A stretch of DNA of 64,000 bases from Mucilaginibacter rivuli (GCF_019391655.1 NZ_JAHXPQ010000002.1:248001-312000), one strand, 5' to 3'; shown: positions 43,310-52,617, numbered from the stretch's first letter. Translations and numbers: made by a program. Notes: a model not told the origin generated them from the sequence alone.

Positions 43310-45487
43310 ATGCGGTTAAAAATTGGTTTTTTATGGTGTTTGCTGTTGCCCGTGTTTGCCTTTGCGCAGAGATTATCTAAAACCGATATTGCCCGTTGCG
43401 AGGCTGAAGCAAAAAGTGTAACCATCATTCGCGATAACTGGGGCGTACCACATATTTATGCCAAAACCGATGCCGCTGTTGTTTTTGGCCTGCTTTACAG
43501 CGAGTGTGAAGATAACTTTAAAGGTGTTGAGCGTAATTACCTTAATGTATTGGGCCGTACCGCCGAGGCTGATGGCGAAAGTGCTGTTTATAACGATCTG
43601 CTGATGCGCCTTGCCGAAGACACTACTGATGCTATAAAAGATTACCAGGTTTGCCAGCCTTATTTCAAAAATCTGTTGAATGCTTTCGCGGATGGGGTGA
43701 ACTATTACCTGTATAAGCACCCTGATGTTAAACCCGAAGTTTTGACTTATTTTAAGCCCTGGTATGCGCTTATGTTTACCGATGGTAGCGTAGGGGCAAC
43801 CATAACGGGCGGTGCCACGGTAGGCGATGTAGAACGGTTTTACGGCAAGGATAAACTATCAGGATACCGTTATAAACCCAACGATGATTTGATAGAGACC
43901 GGCTCGAACGGGTTTGCTATCGCGCCATCAAAATCGGCAACAGGGGCCGCGATGTTGTACATTAATCCGCATGTGCCTTTTTACTTCCGCTCGGAAGTGG
44001 AGCTAAACAGCGAGGAGGGCTTACACACCTACGGTGCGGTAACCTGGGGGCAATTCTTCGTTTACCAGGGCTTTAATGAGCATTGTGGTTGGATGCATAC
44101 CACAAGCAATGCAGATGTTGCCGATCTGTATGCCGAAGCCATAAGCAAAAGCGGCAACGATTGGACCTATCTGTACAACAACCAGCAGAGGCCCGTCACA
44201 TCAAAAAAGGAGATAGTTAAGTATATAAAGAACGGCCAAATACAGCAATATACCTTTACTACATATTATACGCACCATGGCCCGGTAATGGGCAGCCGAG
44301 ATGGTAAATGGTTGACCTTGAAAGCTAACAATCGTTCATTACCCGCGCTGGTAGAATCATGGCAGATAACCAAAGCCAAAACATTTGATGAGTACAAAGC
44401 GGCAATGAGCCTGGTATCAAACGCTACCAATAACACGGTTTATGCTGATGATAAAGGCAATACAGCACTATGGTATGGCAACTTTGTACCCAAACGTGAC
44501 CCCAAAATCGATTGGACCTTACCTGTTGACGGTACAACCCCCGCAACAGAATGGCAGGGTATCCATAAATTGGATGAGATCGTTCACGTTTACGATCCTG
44601 AATCGGGCTTTATCCAAAACTGTAATGCTACTCCTTATGCCGCGGCAGGTAAGAGTAGTCCTGATAGAAACCAGTACCCGGCCTACATGGCGCCTGATGG
44701 GCAAAATTTTAGAGGCGTAGCCGCCATAGGCTTGTTAAAAGAAGCAAAGAAACTTACACTGGACAGCCTGATAGCCAAAGGATATGATAAGCATTTAGCA
44801 GCTTTTGATGTGATGCTGCCACCCCTGTTTACTGTTTATGAGCAAAGCGATGATAAATTTAAAGACGACTACGCCGACCTTTTTAAAGAATTACAGGCAT
44901 GGGATAAGCGGGCGTCAACAACATCGGTAGTTACCACTTTGGCGGTACTATGGGGCAACGCCATGATGGCAGAACAATTACCACGTGCTAAAACGGTTGA
45001 AGAAGGTACCTATGCTACCGACCGTATTGCCGCTATGGCTAAAAATACCAATTTAAAAACGCAATTAAATTACCTGCTAAAAGTGGTGAAAGAGCTGGAA
45101 AACAAATATGGCACATGGCGCGTACCATGGGGCAATATTAACCGCTACCAACGCCCCGCCGATGGTGTGTTTGATGATAAGAAACCAAGTATGCCGGTAG
45201 GGCAGGTATCATCGGCCTTCGGGCAATTGCCGTCTTACGTAAGTAAGCAAATGCCGGGTACCGAAAAGCGTTACGGTTACTCGGGCAACAGCTTTGTTGC
45301 CGCGGTTGAGTTTGGTAAACGGATAAAAGCAAAATCCATCATCACAGGGGGGCAGTCGTTCGATCCGGCATCTAAAAACTACACCGACCAGGCAAAGATG
45401 TATATAGATGGGCAGTTTAAAGATGTGCTGTTTTATAAGGAAGATGTATTAAAGCATGCGGAGCGTACCTATCATCCGGGAGAGTAA
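43310..45487 (+). CDS. Penicillin acylase family (S45) N-terminal-nucleophile hydrolase
   Basis: 725 residues. Signal peptide cut near FAFAQ; the alpha-chain start RDNWGVPHIYAKTDAAVVFGLLYSE (two motif parts) is typical. The autoprocessing Gly-Ser and nucleophile Ser199 are in ETGSNGFAI. LYINPHVPF and the late YSGNSFVAAVEF are family motifs. It should be cut into alpha and beta subunits in the periplasm and act on an amide such as an acyl-homoserine lactone, beta-lactam or other N-acyl compound; the true substrate is unknown. Confidence 0.9.
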   Translation: MRLKIGFLWCLLLPVFAFAQRLSKTDIARCEAEAKSVTIIRDNWGVPHIYAKTDAAVVFGLLYSECEDNFKGVERNYLNVLGRTAEADGESAVYNDLLMRLAEDTTDAIKDYQVCQPYFKNLLNAFADGVNYYLYKHPDVKPEVLTYFKPWYALMFTDGSVGATITGGATVGDVERFYGKDKLSGYRYKPNDDLIETGSNGFAIAPSKSATGAAMLYINPHVPFYFRSEVELNSEEGLHTYGAVTWGQFFVYQGFNEHCGWMHTTSNADVADLYAEAISKSGNDWTYLYNNQQRPVTSKKEIVKYIKNGQIQQYTFTTYYTHHGPVMGSRDGKWLTLKANNRSLPALVESWQITKAKTFDEYKAAMSLVSNATNNTVYADDKGNTALWYGNFVPKRDPKIDWTLPVDGTTPATEWQGIHKLDEIVHVYDPESGFIQNCNATPYAAAGKSSPDRNQYPAYMAPDGQNFRGVAAIGLLKEAKKLTLDSLIAKGYDKHLAAFDVMLPPLFTVYEQSDDKFKDDYADLFKELQAWDKRASTTSVVTTLAVLWGNAMMAEQLPRAKTVEEGTYATDRIAAMAKNTNLKTQLNYLLKVVKELENKYGTWRVPWGNINRYQRPADGVFDDKKPSMPVGQVSSAFGQLPSYVSKQMPGTEKRYGYSGNSFVAAVEFGKRIKAKSIITGGQSFDPASKNYTDQAKMYIDGQFKDVLFYKEDVLKHAERTYHPGE

Positions 45488-45549
45488 CGCCATTCCAATT
45501 ATTAACATCAGTTAAAAATGGTTAGGTTTATGTAACCTAAATTCTTTTC

Positions 45550-46695
45550 ATGAAAAAAATACTCCTGTTTGCTGTTTTAGTATTTGCAGTAATATTTCAA
45601 TCGGCGGCGCAACTTAAAATAGATACAAGAGATACCGTAACGGCTCATCGCCAGAAAAGAAAATTTATACCGCCCGAAAAGATCATTATCCCGGCAAGTA
45701 TTGATACCAGTAAGCGATACGCGAATTTTGTTAAGTACATAAAAATAGATTACAACGCTTCAATAAATAGCGGGTTTTATCCGATTGGCTTAAGTGGTGT
45801 TACCATTAAATTTGCCGAAAATGGCCTTAACCTAAAAAGTAAAGAGCTATCCCAACTCAATCCCTTTGGGCCTAAAAGTTTCCCGCTTTCTTATTCGGTG
45901 ATCTACCACGACAGGATTATTACCCTGTTTGAGCCGGGTATGTTTATGTGCTTGCAGGTGGCCAACCTGAAGCGCGATACAGTTTTCGAGAAGATGTTAA
46001 ACACGCAGCGCTTTAATTATCATTGGCTTGTTAATGGTAAATTACTTGCTGTATATAAAAATGACTACTACGAGTTTAATAACAACAAATGGATAAAATA
46101 TAATAAGCATTTCCCCTTACTGGGCAGGCCCAAATTGTTTGAAGACGACAAATACATTTGCTATGCCGATTGCCGGGGCGAATTTGGCGGCAATGTGTAC
46201 TTTTGCAATAAACAAACAGATAAAACCTATTTTACTAAAGCCACATGTGCGGTTACCGTTTACAAGGATAATGGCAAGTATAAAGTACTTTCTACTCTGG
46301 GGCACATAGTGGGCTCTGCTAACCTGGTTGAAATTGCCGACCCTGATAAACTACCCCTAAAACAATACCCTTTACCCCAGGTAAATAGTACTGACGAAGT
46401 AAAAAAAGTGTTTTCTTATTCCGGCGTTCAGTTGTTTTCAACTTTTAAATTAAAGGAGCAACAGTATTTTATTACCAACTGGCAAAACTTTACGTTTTTG
46501 GCAACTTTTGCTAATAACGTACTAACCATAGCAGATCCCCTGCTCGATAAAAACGTGTACATGCATAACGTAATAACAAATACCTTTGGCGATACAGTAT
46601 TAACAACCTATAGCTATTACGGCGAATCGGGTGAATTTGAACATGGGATTATCGTAATAAATAGCGGATGTTTTACCCGGATAAAATGGAATTAA
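45550..46695 (+). CDS. Orphan secreted protein, function unknown
   Basis: 381 residues with a signal peptide (cut near QSAAQ). The mature part is beta-rich, with many aromatic and short strand-turn units (KLLAVYKNDYYEFNN, EFGGNVYFCNKQT, GKYKVLSTLGHIVGSANLVEI), perhaps a propeller. No known domain recognised. The segment EFGGNVYF...GHIVGSANLVEI resembles EWGGGLYY...AHMGINKGAIYKL of the protein at 48553-49356, so the two may be distant paralogues on either side of pyrC. Confidence 0.7.
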   Translation: MKKILLFAVLVFAVIFQSAAQLKIDTRDTVTAHRQKRKFIPPEKIIIPASIDTSKRYANFVKYIKIDYNASINSGFYPIGLSGVTIKFAENGLNLKSKELSQLNPFGPKSFPLSYSVIYHDRIITLFEPGMFMCLQVANLKRDTVFEKMLNTQRFNYHWLVNGKLLAVYKNDYYEFNNNKWIKYNKHFPLLGRPKLFEDDKYICYADCRGEFGGNVYFCNKQTDKTYFTKATCAVTVYKDNGKYKVLSTLGHIVGSANLVEIADPDKLPLKQYPLPQVNSTDEVKKVFSYSGVQLFSTFKLKEQQYFITNWQNFTFLATFANNVLTIADPLLDKNVYMHNVITNTFGDTVLTTYSYYGESGEFEHGIIVINSGCFTRIKWN

Positions 46696-46696
46696 C

Positions 46697-48028
46697 TTAA
46701 TTGCCAAAAGCTAAGCGGCTTCCCATAATGTCGTCAATTATCGCACCGCCGCTCCAAACCAAATTACCCGATACAATGGTATGTTGAATAGCTGATTGGA
46801 AAACCTGCCCTTCAAACGGGCTCCATCTAGATTTGTATAGTATATTTTGTTTGTTTACCGCCCAGGGCGAGTTAAGGTTAACCAAAACCATATCGGCCCA
46901 ATAACCTTCGCGGATATAGCCACGTTTTTCTATATTGAAACAAATGGCTGGGTTATGCGCGGTTTTTTCTGCGATCTGTTCTAAACTCATCTTGCCTTGG
47001 TGGTACATTTCGAGCAGGGCGGGGAGGGCATGCTGCACCAATGGCCCACCGGATGGGGCATCTAAGTATGATTTTGCTTTTTCTTCAATAGTGTGCGGGG
47101 CATGGTCCGTCGCGATGATATCGATACGGCCATCCAGTACGGCTTTAAAAATACCATCCCGGTCTTGGGCGGTTTTAACGGCAGGGTTCCATTTTATCAG
47201 GTTGCCTTTGGTTGCGTAATCCGCATCGCTAAACCACAGGTGGTGTACACAGGCTTCGGCAGTTATCTTTTTATCCTTTAGCGGGATAGTATTATCAAAC
47301 AAATGTGTTTCACGCTCGGTCGAGATATGCAAAATATGCAGGCGGGTACCGTTTTTCTTAGCCAGTTCCACCGCCATGCTCGATGATAGGTAGCAGGCTT
47401 CGGCGCTACGTATGATGGGATGCATTTCAATACCGATGTTATCACCCATCAACTCTTTGTAATGCGCCATATTGCTTTTTATGGTTGCTTCATCCTCGCA
47501 ATGCGTTGCGATAAGCATAGGGCACTGCGCAAACAGTTGTTCCAAAGTATCGCGGTTATCTACCAGCATATTCCCGGTTGATGATCCCATAAAAACCTTT
47601 ATCCCGCAAACATTGGCGGCATCGGTACGTAAAACCTCGTCCAGGTTATCATTACTGGCACCCATAAAAAATGAGTAGTTAGCCAGCGATGTTTTAGCCG
47701 CGATATCATATTTATCGGCAAGCAAAGCTTGTGTAAGCGTATTGGGTACAGTATTGGGCATTTCCATAAAAGAAGTGATCCCACCCGCCACCGCCGCCCG
47801 CGATTCGGTAAAAATATTGGCCTTGTGCGTTAAACCCGGCTCACGGAAATGTACCTGGTCGTCAATCATGCCCGGCAACAGGTGCAGGCCTTCGGCATTG
47901 ATTACTTTATCGGCAGCCTGGTTAATGCTGCTGTCTATCCGTTCTATCAAACCATCTTTTACAAATACATCGGCTACAAATTGTTTGCCCTCGTTAACTA
48001 TAGTGGCTTGTTTTATTAAGATGGTCAT
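46697..48028 (-). CDS. pyrC: Dihydroorotase, class I
   Basis: 443 residues of the amidohydrolase fold. Metal site residues: QVHFREPG near the N-terminus (Gln where most enzymes have the first His of HxH), the carboxylated Lys region CGIKVFMGSSTG, THCEDE, LHILHIST and ATDHAPH. It should close carbamoyl-aspartate to dihydroorotate in pyrimidine synthesis. The Gln substitution appears in related Bacteroidota sequences as far as I recall. It is convergent with the orphan secreted gene, separated by 1 bp. Confidence 0.87.
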   Translation of the reverse strand: MTILIKQATIVNEGKQFVADVFVKDGLIERIDSSINQAADKVINAEGLHLLPGMIDDQVHFREPGLTHKANIFTESRAAVAGGITSFMEMPNTVPNTLTQALLADKYDIAAKTSLANYSFFMGASNDNLDEVLRTDAANVCGIKVFMGSSTGNMLVDNRDTLEQLFAQCPMLIATHCEDEATIKSNMAHYKELMGDNIGIEMHPIIRSAEACYLSSSMAVELAKKNGTRLHILHISTERETHLFDNTIPLKDKKITAEACVHHLWFSDADYATKGNLIKWNPAVKTAQDRDGIFKAVLDGRIDIIATDHAPHTIEEKAKSYLDAPSGGPLVQHALPALLEMYHQGKMSLEQIAEKTAHNPAICFNIEKRGYIREGYWADMVLVNLNSPWAVNKQNILYKSRWSPFEGQVFQSAIQHTIVSGNLVWSGGAIIDDIMGSRLAFGN

Positions 48029-48552
48029 GGGTATAAATATGGATGTTGTTTTGGTTGTGAATTGCCATTTTCATAATGTATTTATCGAAAATGGGTATTA
48101 CTCTTGGGTAAACTTGGGTATTTTTAACTGGTTTTCAGGTGCTTATTGTCAATTTTGTAATTTATCTAATAAGTGCGCCAATGGAGCGACATGGGTAAAA
48201 ATGGGTATTCCACACTTGGCGCTCGCCGTTGTTACCAATAACAGTGTAGGCGGGTAAAAATAGGTATCCACCATGTCATTGCGATCGATAGCGTGGCAAT
48301 CACTGAGACAGGTAGCACGCATGTTTAGTTTGCCATCTTTCTCAGTGATTGCTTCGTTCCTCGCAATGACAAAGTTGGTTAAAAGCATGGGTGAATATGG
48401 ATATTTTAACATTTTGATAAGCGCTTCTTTCCTTCGTTTTATCCAATACAAAAATACGAAATTTTGGCCTGATATATGACGTTTTAACGTTGTAAAATAG
48501 GTATTCCATAATTAAATATATTCTATATTTACTTTCCAAATATAACATCATT
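48029..48552. other. 524-bp gene-free region with repeats
   Basis: No coding region here that I can support. It holds the hairpin repeat at 48274-48371 and several copies of a short word like AAAAT(G/A)GGTATTCC at about 48087, 48197, 48255 and 48498. The last 50 bases before 48553 are AT-rich and should contain the promoter of the next gene. Confidence 0.7.
48274..48371. repeat. Hairpin repeat, CATTGCGAGGAACGAAGCAATC family (copy 1)
   Basis: Outer arms TGTCATTGCGA and TCGCAATGACA (11 bp, 48274-48284 and 48361-48371) and inner arms GCAATCACTGAGA and its complement (13 bp, 48296-48308 and 48340-48352) fold into a 98-bp hairpin. Read on the minus strand the right arm holds GTCATTGCGAGGAACGAAGC, matched nearly base for base at 57381-57400. 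Confidence 0.85.
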
Positions 48553-49356
48553 GTGAAAATGACCGTCCTTATCGCATTTATTTTATTCCGCCTTAATTCC
48601 TTTGGTCAAACATATTCACAAAACGATTTTATTCAAGTGCCGATTCCTGTAAATAAAAGTACGGAATGGTATGATTATAACAGATCTGTTTTAAGTTTTG
48701 TTAAAGTATCATTACAAAAGGGAAAACTTCAGCTATCAAAAGATACGGGAAATAGATCTTACACAAAGTATAAACTACCACATGGCGAACTTGTGGCATT
48801 GAACCTTGGAGAATGGGGTGGTGGGTTATATTATCAGCCTGATAGTAATAGGAGCGAAACAACATTTAATGTCAATGGAAAAGAGGGCTTTGTAAAGGAT
48901 AAGATATCAGACTATATGAGGTTTGTTGCCCCAAATACTCTTGCCCCAAAAGGAGAGTTTTTACGAATAAAAGCAGGGAATATCAATAATGTATTTGCCT
49001 TCAAGGGGGAGTTGTATTTTACTGAGGGTTTGGCACACATGGGTATTAACAAAGGTGCGATCTACAAACTGGAACACCACGATACAGTTTTCAATGTTAT
49101 CAAAATGCTTGATTTCGATGATGCTATTCGTACTATAGCTGTTTACAAAGATGATATATGTATTGCCACATTTAAACGCTTTTATGTGGTCAGAAACTTT
49201 CAAAAAGAATTGATTTTGGATAATCTATTTTGGTATGGCTTTAATCCTCGCTCAATTGCTATAAAGGACGAACAGCATATCTATGTAGGCATGAAGGGGT
49301 TTTATGCTGATATTGATGCCATAAAAAAAGAAATGACACTATTTAGGCTTAAGTAG
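48553..49356 (+). CDS. Orphan secreted protein, function unknown
   Basis: 267 residues from a GTG (or 265 from the ATG at 48559), with a signal peptide cut near NSFGQ. Beta-rich mature part with repeated aromatic strand units (GEWGGGLYYQPDSN, GELYFTEGLAHMGINKGAIYKLEH shown in part, DEQHIYVGMKGFYADI). No known domain recognised. The gene is AT-rich relative to the neighbouring pyrC. It may be a distant relative of the protein at 45550-46695. Confidence 0.65.
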   Translation: MKMTVLIAFILFRLNSFGQTYSQNDFIQVPIPVNKSTEWYDYNRSVLSFVKVSLQKGKLQLSKDTGNRSYTKYKLPHGELVALNLGEWGGGLYYQPDSNRSETTFNVNGKEGFVKDKISDYMRFVAPNTLAPKGEFLRIKAGNINNVFAFKGELYFTEGLAHMGINKGAIYKLEHHDTVFNVIKMLDFDDAIRTIAVYKDDICIATFKRFYVVRNFQKELILDNLFWYGFNPRSIAIKDEQHIYVGMKGFYADIDAIKKEMTLFRLK

Positions 49357-49439
49357 TAGCTACACCACTTCTTTATTCAAAATTCAACATCCATCATTCG
49401 ATATTCAAACAAGCTATCCTGTTTCCTGATTCTAAATTC

Positions 49440-49467
49440 TTGACTCTCTTTAAAAACCTTACCTTTG
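49440..49467 (+). promoter_or_regulatory. Bacteroidota promoter of the RhlE-like helicase gene
   Basis: TTG (49440-49442), 17 bases, then TACCTTTG (49460-49467), a full match to the Bacteroidota sigma-A consensus TTG / TAnnTTTG. The ATG at 49473 lies 5 bases downstream of the -7 box, so the leader is nearly absent. Confidence 0.7.
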
Positions 49468-49472
49468 CCGCT

Positions 49473-50840
49473 ATGTCTGTAACCTTCGAAGATTTTGGCT
49501 TTAACCGGCAAATACTGAATGCTATTGCCGATGCCGGGTATACCGAAGCTACGCCCATACAACAAAAAGCCATTCCGCCGATAATGAACGGCCAGGATGT
49601 AATGGGTATTGCACAAACAGGTACAGGTAAAACCGCTGCTTACATGCTGCCCATTATTATGAAGCTCAAATATGCTCAGGGTAATGATATGCGTGCCCTT
49701 GTGGTTGCCCCAACCCGCGAACTGGCTTTACAAATAGAAGAAAATGCCCGCGAGTTTTCAAAATATACCGACCTGCGTATTGTTTGCCTTTACGGCGGAT
49801 TAGGGCCAAAAACACAAAAGGAACTGATAGATAAAGGTGTTGATATTATTGTTGCAACCCCGGGCCGTTTAATGGATGTTTACCTTGCGGGACACATTGT
49901 GACCAAAATGCTGCAGGTATTTGTATTGGACGAGGCCGATAAGATGATGGATATGGGCTTTATGCCACAGATCAACCGGATATTGGAAGTTGTTCCGCGC
50001 AAGCGCCAAAACCTGTTGTTTTCGGCTACCATGTCGGATAAGATCAATGAGCTGTCGTCAAACTTTTTGGAGTTTCCAACTACCATTGAAGCTACACCAC
50101 CGGCCACACCTGCCCAAACGGTAAACCAGCGTTTATATATGGTGCCGAACGTAAAAACCAAGATCAATACACTCAAATACCTGCTGGATCAGCCCGAGGA
50201 TATTAAGAAGCTCATTGTTTTTTGCAAGACCCGCTATGCGGCTGAAGATGTGTATAAATTTTTGCTGCGCAAATTTGGGGAGAAGGAGGTGAGAGTACTG
50301 CACGCTAACAAGGGTCAAAACACACGTATAAACTCTATCAACGCGTTTAAAAACGACGAAGTGAAGATATTAGTAGCTACTGACGTAGCGTCGCGTGGTA
50401 TCGATGTGAGCGATGTGAGCCATGTAATTAACTTTGATGTACCTGTGGTTTATGAAGATTATGTGCACCGTATAGGCCGCACAGGCCGTGCTTTTCAAAG
50501 CGGCGAGGCCATTACTTTTTGTGCCCCTAACGAAGAATATTACATTCGCAAGATAGAAAAACTCATCAGGCAACAGATACCTGTACTATCTTTGCCCGCC
50601 GATGTTTATGTTGACGAAACGCCTTACCAGGAGCGCCAGGATCAGAACAGGGAGATAGATGATCAGAAACGTAAGGATGACCCTACATTTAAGGGGGCTT
50701 TCCACGAAAAGAAGACCATGAACCAGCGCAAAAAGTTTGACGCAGGCAGGGCCAAAGCTGATCCCGCGAAAGCAGCACGTAATAACAGGCCCGGCAAAAA
50801 AGCCGCCGCCCAAAAAGAAAACAGAAGAAGACGAGGATAG
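49473..50840 (+). CDS. DEAD-box RNA helicase, RhlE-like
   Basis: About 455 residues from the ATG at 49473; an upstream in-frame TTG (49440) falls on the promoter. All motifs are intact: Q motif, QTGTGKTAAY, PTRELA, TPGR, DEAD, SATMS, ATDVASRGID and HRIGRTGR. The basic C-terminal tail has GAFHEKKTMNQRKKF, a motif shared with the degenerate helicase at 8698-9987. A role in ribosome assembly or RNA turnover is likely. It heads a transcript that includes a small membrane protein, gldC and a further membrane protein. Confidence 0.9.
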   Translation: MSVTFEDFGFNRQILNAIADAGYTEATPIQQKAIPPIMNGQDVMGIAQTGTGKTAAYMLPIIMKLKYAQGNDMRALVVAPTRELALQIEENAREFSKYTDLRIVCLYGGLGPKTQKELIDKGVDIIVATPGRLMDVYLAGHIVTKMLQVFVLDEADKMMDMGFMPQINRILEVVPRKRQNLLFSATMSDKINELSSNFLEFPTTIEATPPATPAQTVNQRLYMVPNVKTKINTLKYLLDQPEDIKKLIVFCKTRYAAEDVYKFLLRKFGEKEVRVLHANKGQNTRINSINAFKNDEVKILVATDVASRGIDVSDVSHVINFDVPVVYEDYVHRIGRTGRAFQSGEAITFCAPNEEYYIRKIEKLIRQQIPVLSLPADVYVDETPYQERQDQNREIDDQKRKDDPTFKGAFHEKKTMNQRKKFDAGRAKADPAKAARNNRPGKKAAAQKENRRRRG

Positions 50841-50845
50841 CAGTA

Positions 50846-51112
50846 ATGAAGTTTAGAATTACCCCGCTCAATATTGCAACGGCATTGCTGCTGGTTTTAT
50901 CCGCTTACGTTTTTATTTATGGCATTCAAATACCCAATAGCCCTTTTCAGCATTGGAAGGGTACAATTACAATTATATTTTTATTCTTCGCCATTGTTGT
51001 ATTCTACCTGGATATGATGCTGCGCAATTTTTTTCCCGAAACCAAAAAACTATGGCTGGTGGAGTTGAGCTTTATTGCCTTAACTGCCGTAATACTTTTA
51101 TTGGTTAAATAA
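50846..51112 (+). CDS. Small membrane protein, three helices
   Basis: 88 residues with three predicted membrane helices (ALLLVLSAYVFIYGI, TIIFLFFAIVVFYLDMML, LSFIALTAVILLLV). No known domain. It starts 5 bp after the helicase stop and lies 15 bp before gldC, so it belongs to the same transcript. Function unknown. Confidence 0.7.
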   Translation: MKFRITPLNIATALLLVLSAYVFIYGIQIPNSPFQHWKGTITIIFLFFAIVVFYLDMMLRNFFPETKKLWLVELSFIALTAVILLLVK

Positions 51113-51127
51113 CCCGCAAACTTTACA

Positions 51128-51457
51128 ATGAAAAAAGCAGAGATCAAACTCACTATCGAACTTGACGATAAAAATGTTCCGGAAAATATCCTTTGGGAAT
51201 CAACCGATTCGCAAAACAAAGAAGCCGTACCCGTAAAATCAATGATGCTGGCCCTGTGGGATCACAACTACAAAAACTCGTTACGTATAGACCTTTGGAC
51301 AAAAGATATGCCTGTTGACGAGATGAAACGTTTTTTTTACGAAACCCTGCAAACCATGGGCGACAGCTTTTTACGCGCCACCGGCGAAACCAATATTGTT
51401 GAAGACCTGCGCGATTACTGCGCCCACTTTGCTGATAAAATGGAAATAAAACAATAA
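51128..51457 (+). CDS. gldC: Gliding motility-associated protein GldC
   Basis: 109 residues, soluble, acidic. KKAEIKLTIELDDKNVPENI, WESTDSQ and MMLALWDH are the GldC pattern. In Flavobacterium johnsoniae gldC mutants glide poorly but GldC is not essential for the type IX secretion system. Its presence confirms Bacteroidota origin; most non-gliding members keep it. It lies in the RhlE-like helicase operon. Confidence 0.93.
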   Translation: MKKAEIKLTIELDDKNVPENILWESTDSQNKEAVPVKSMMLALWDHNYKNSLRIDLWTKDMPVDEMKRFFYETLQTMGDSFLRATGETNIVEDLRDYCAHFADKMEIKQ

Positions 51458-51466
51458 ATTTGGCTC

Positions 51467-51892
51467 ATGCGCATTAGTTCATTTATTACATTTTTGGGCT
51501 TTGTATTTATTATAGCGGGCTGTTATTGCCCGCTGTTACGCCCGTTTCATTTATTCAACTATAACCTGTTCGATTTAAGCAAACCTTACGGGATCGTTGT
51601 TTTATTAATGGCCGTAGTTGGTATATTGGGTGTGGCTTTAAAACAACGTGCTTTAACAAAAACAGCATCTATCACCAGCTTATTGCTTATCGCGTTAATA
51701 TTCGGTGCTGCCATTTTTAAAGTGAATACCAGTTTTAGCTTTTTACCATTTAAGGGATTGGCTAATGCGCTAAGCCATGCCATTAAGTACAAATACGGCT
51801 GGTATATTTTATTTGCAGGCGCGTTTCTTTCGGTAGGTGGCGCTATTGCCGATAGGCCGGTAAAACACCAGGTAAAGGCAACAGCGGTTTAG
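51467..51892 (+). CDS. Small membrane protein, four helices
   Basis: 141 residues with about four membrane helices (FITFLGFVFIIAGCY, GIVVLLMAVVGILGVAL, ITSLLLIALIFGAAIF, GWYILFAGAFLSVGGAIA). No recognised domain. 9 bp after gldC and probably the last gene of that operon; its stop overlaps that of the opposite ogt gene by 4 bp. Confidence 0.75.
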   Translation: MRISSFITFLGFVFIIAGCYCPLLRPFHLFNYNLFDLSKPYGIVVLLMAVVGILGVALKQRALTKTASITSLLLIALIFGAAIFKVNTSFSFLPFKGLANALSHAIKYKYGWYILFAGAFLSVGGAIADRPVKHQVKATAV

Positions 51893-52371
51893 AAAAGCTT
51901 GGTTTGGCCAATACCCAGTACTTTGGCCTCATGTTCTAATAGCCATTGTTTGCGCCAAAGGCCACCTGCATACCCGGTAAGTGTACCGTTTGATCCTATT
52001 ACCCGGTGGCAGGGTACCACTATCCATAAATGATTTTTGCCATTGCTTGCCGCTATGGCGCGAATGGCCAAGGGGTTATTCATAATGTTTGCCTGCTGTG
52101 CGTATGTTATTGTTTTGCCGTACCCAATATTGAGTAAGGTTTTCCACACTTCCTGCTGGAAATCGCTGCCTTGCTGCTTGATATTCAGGTCGAACGTTTT
52201 TCGTTCTCCTGCAAAGTATTCATCTAGTTGTTGGGTGGCTTGTTGTAGTAGGGGAGTTGGCTCCTGCTCAATTTCCTGCGGGTTATCTAAAATGGATATG
52301 CTGCTTATAGCCCCGTCAGTTTCGGTAATACGGCATATCCCCACAGGTGTGTTATGGTAAATTTGAGGCAT
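51889..52371 (-). CDS. ogt: O6-methylguanine-DNA methyltransferase (Ogt type)
   Basis: 160 residues, the usual length. The suicide cysteine is Cys121 in VVPCHRVIGS; GTLTGYAGGLWRKQWLLEHE (two parts) is the C-terminal signature. It removes methyl groups from O6-methylguanine in DNA by irreversible transfer to Cys121. It stands with the small Cys protein 37 bp upstream on the same strand. Confidence 0.95.
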   Translation of the reverse strand: MPQIYHNTPVGICRITETDGAISSISILDNPQEIEQEPTPLLQQATQQLDEYFAGERKTFDLNIKQQGSDFQQEVWKTLLNIGYGKTITYAQQANIMNNPLAIRAIAASNGKNHLWIVVPCHRVIGSNGTLTGYAGGLWRKQWLLEHEAKVLGIGQTKLF

Positions 52372-52407
52372 ATCACTAAGATAGCAATATTTTACCTTTC
52401 AAATAGC

Positions 52408-52617
52408 TTAACTTGCCAACAGTTCGCGCAATTGCTCTTCTATCTCCAGGTCTATTTTCGATTTAAGTACCGAGCCACATTTAGTACAGCAGGTTTGAGA
52501 CATTAGCGATTTCTCTAACGATATAAAAGTTATCGCAGTTGTATTATATTTATATATGGAGTTTGAACACTTTGCGTTCAAGCAGTAGCAGGCAATATAG
52601 TCTTCTATCGTTTTCAT
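52408..52617 (-). CDS. Small Cys-rich hypothetical protein
   Basis: 69 residues with six Cys, including CYCLNAKC and TCCTKCGS, a possible zinc site, and an acidic C-terminal helix (DLEIEEQLRELLA). No known family. It is upstream of ogt on the same strand. Coding status is supported by the Cys pattern and the helical tail but is not certain. Confidence 0.5.
   Translation of the reverse strand: MKTIEDYIACYCLNAKCSNSIYKYNTTAITFISLEKSLMSQTCCTKCGSVLKSKIDLEIEEQLRELLAS

Noticed and set aside
47742..48257. 171-codon plus-strand frame
   Set aside because: It is the antisense of the pyrC 5' end, extended into the gene-free region.
48149..48551. Three open frames on both strands between pyrC and the gene at 48553
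   Set aside because: They run through the hairpin repeat and repeated words and have no plausible start or protein character.
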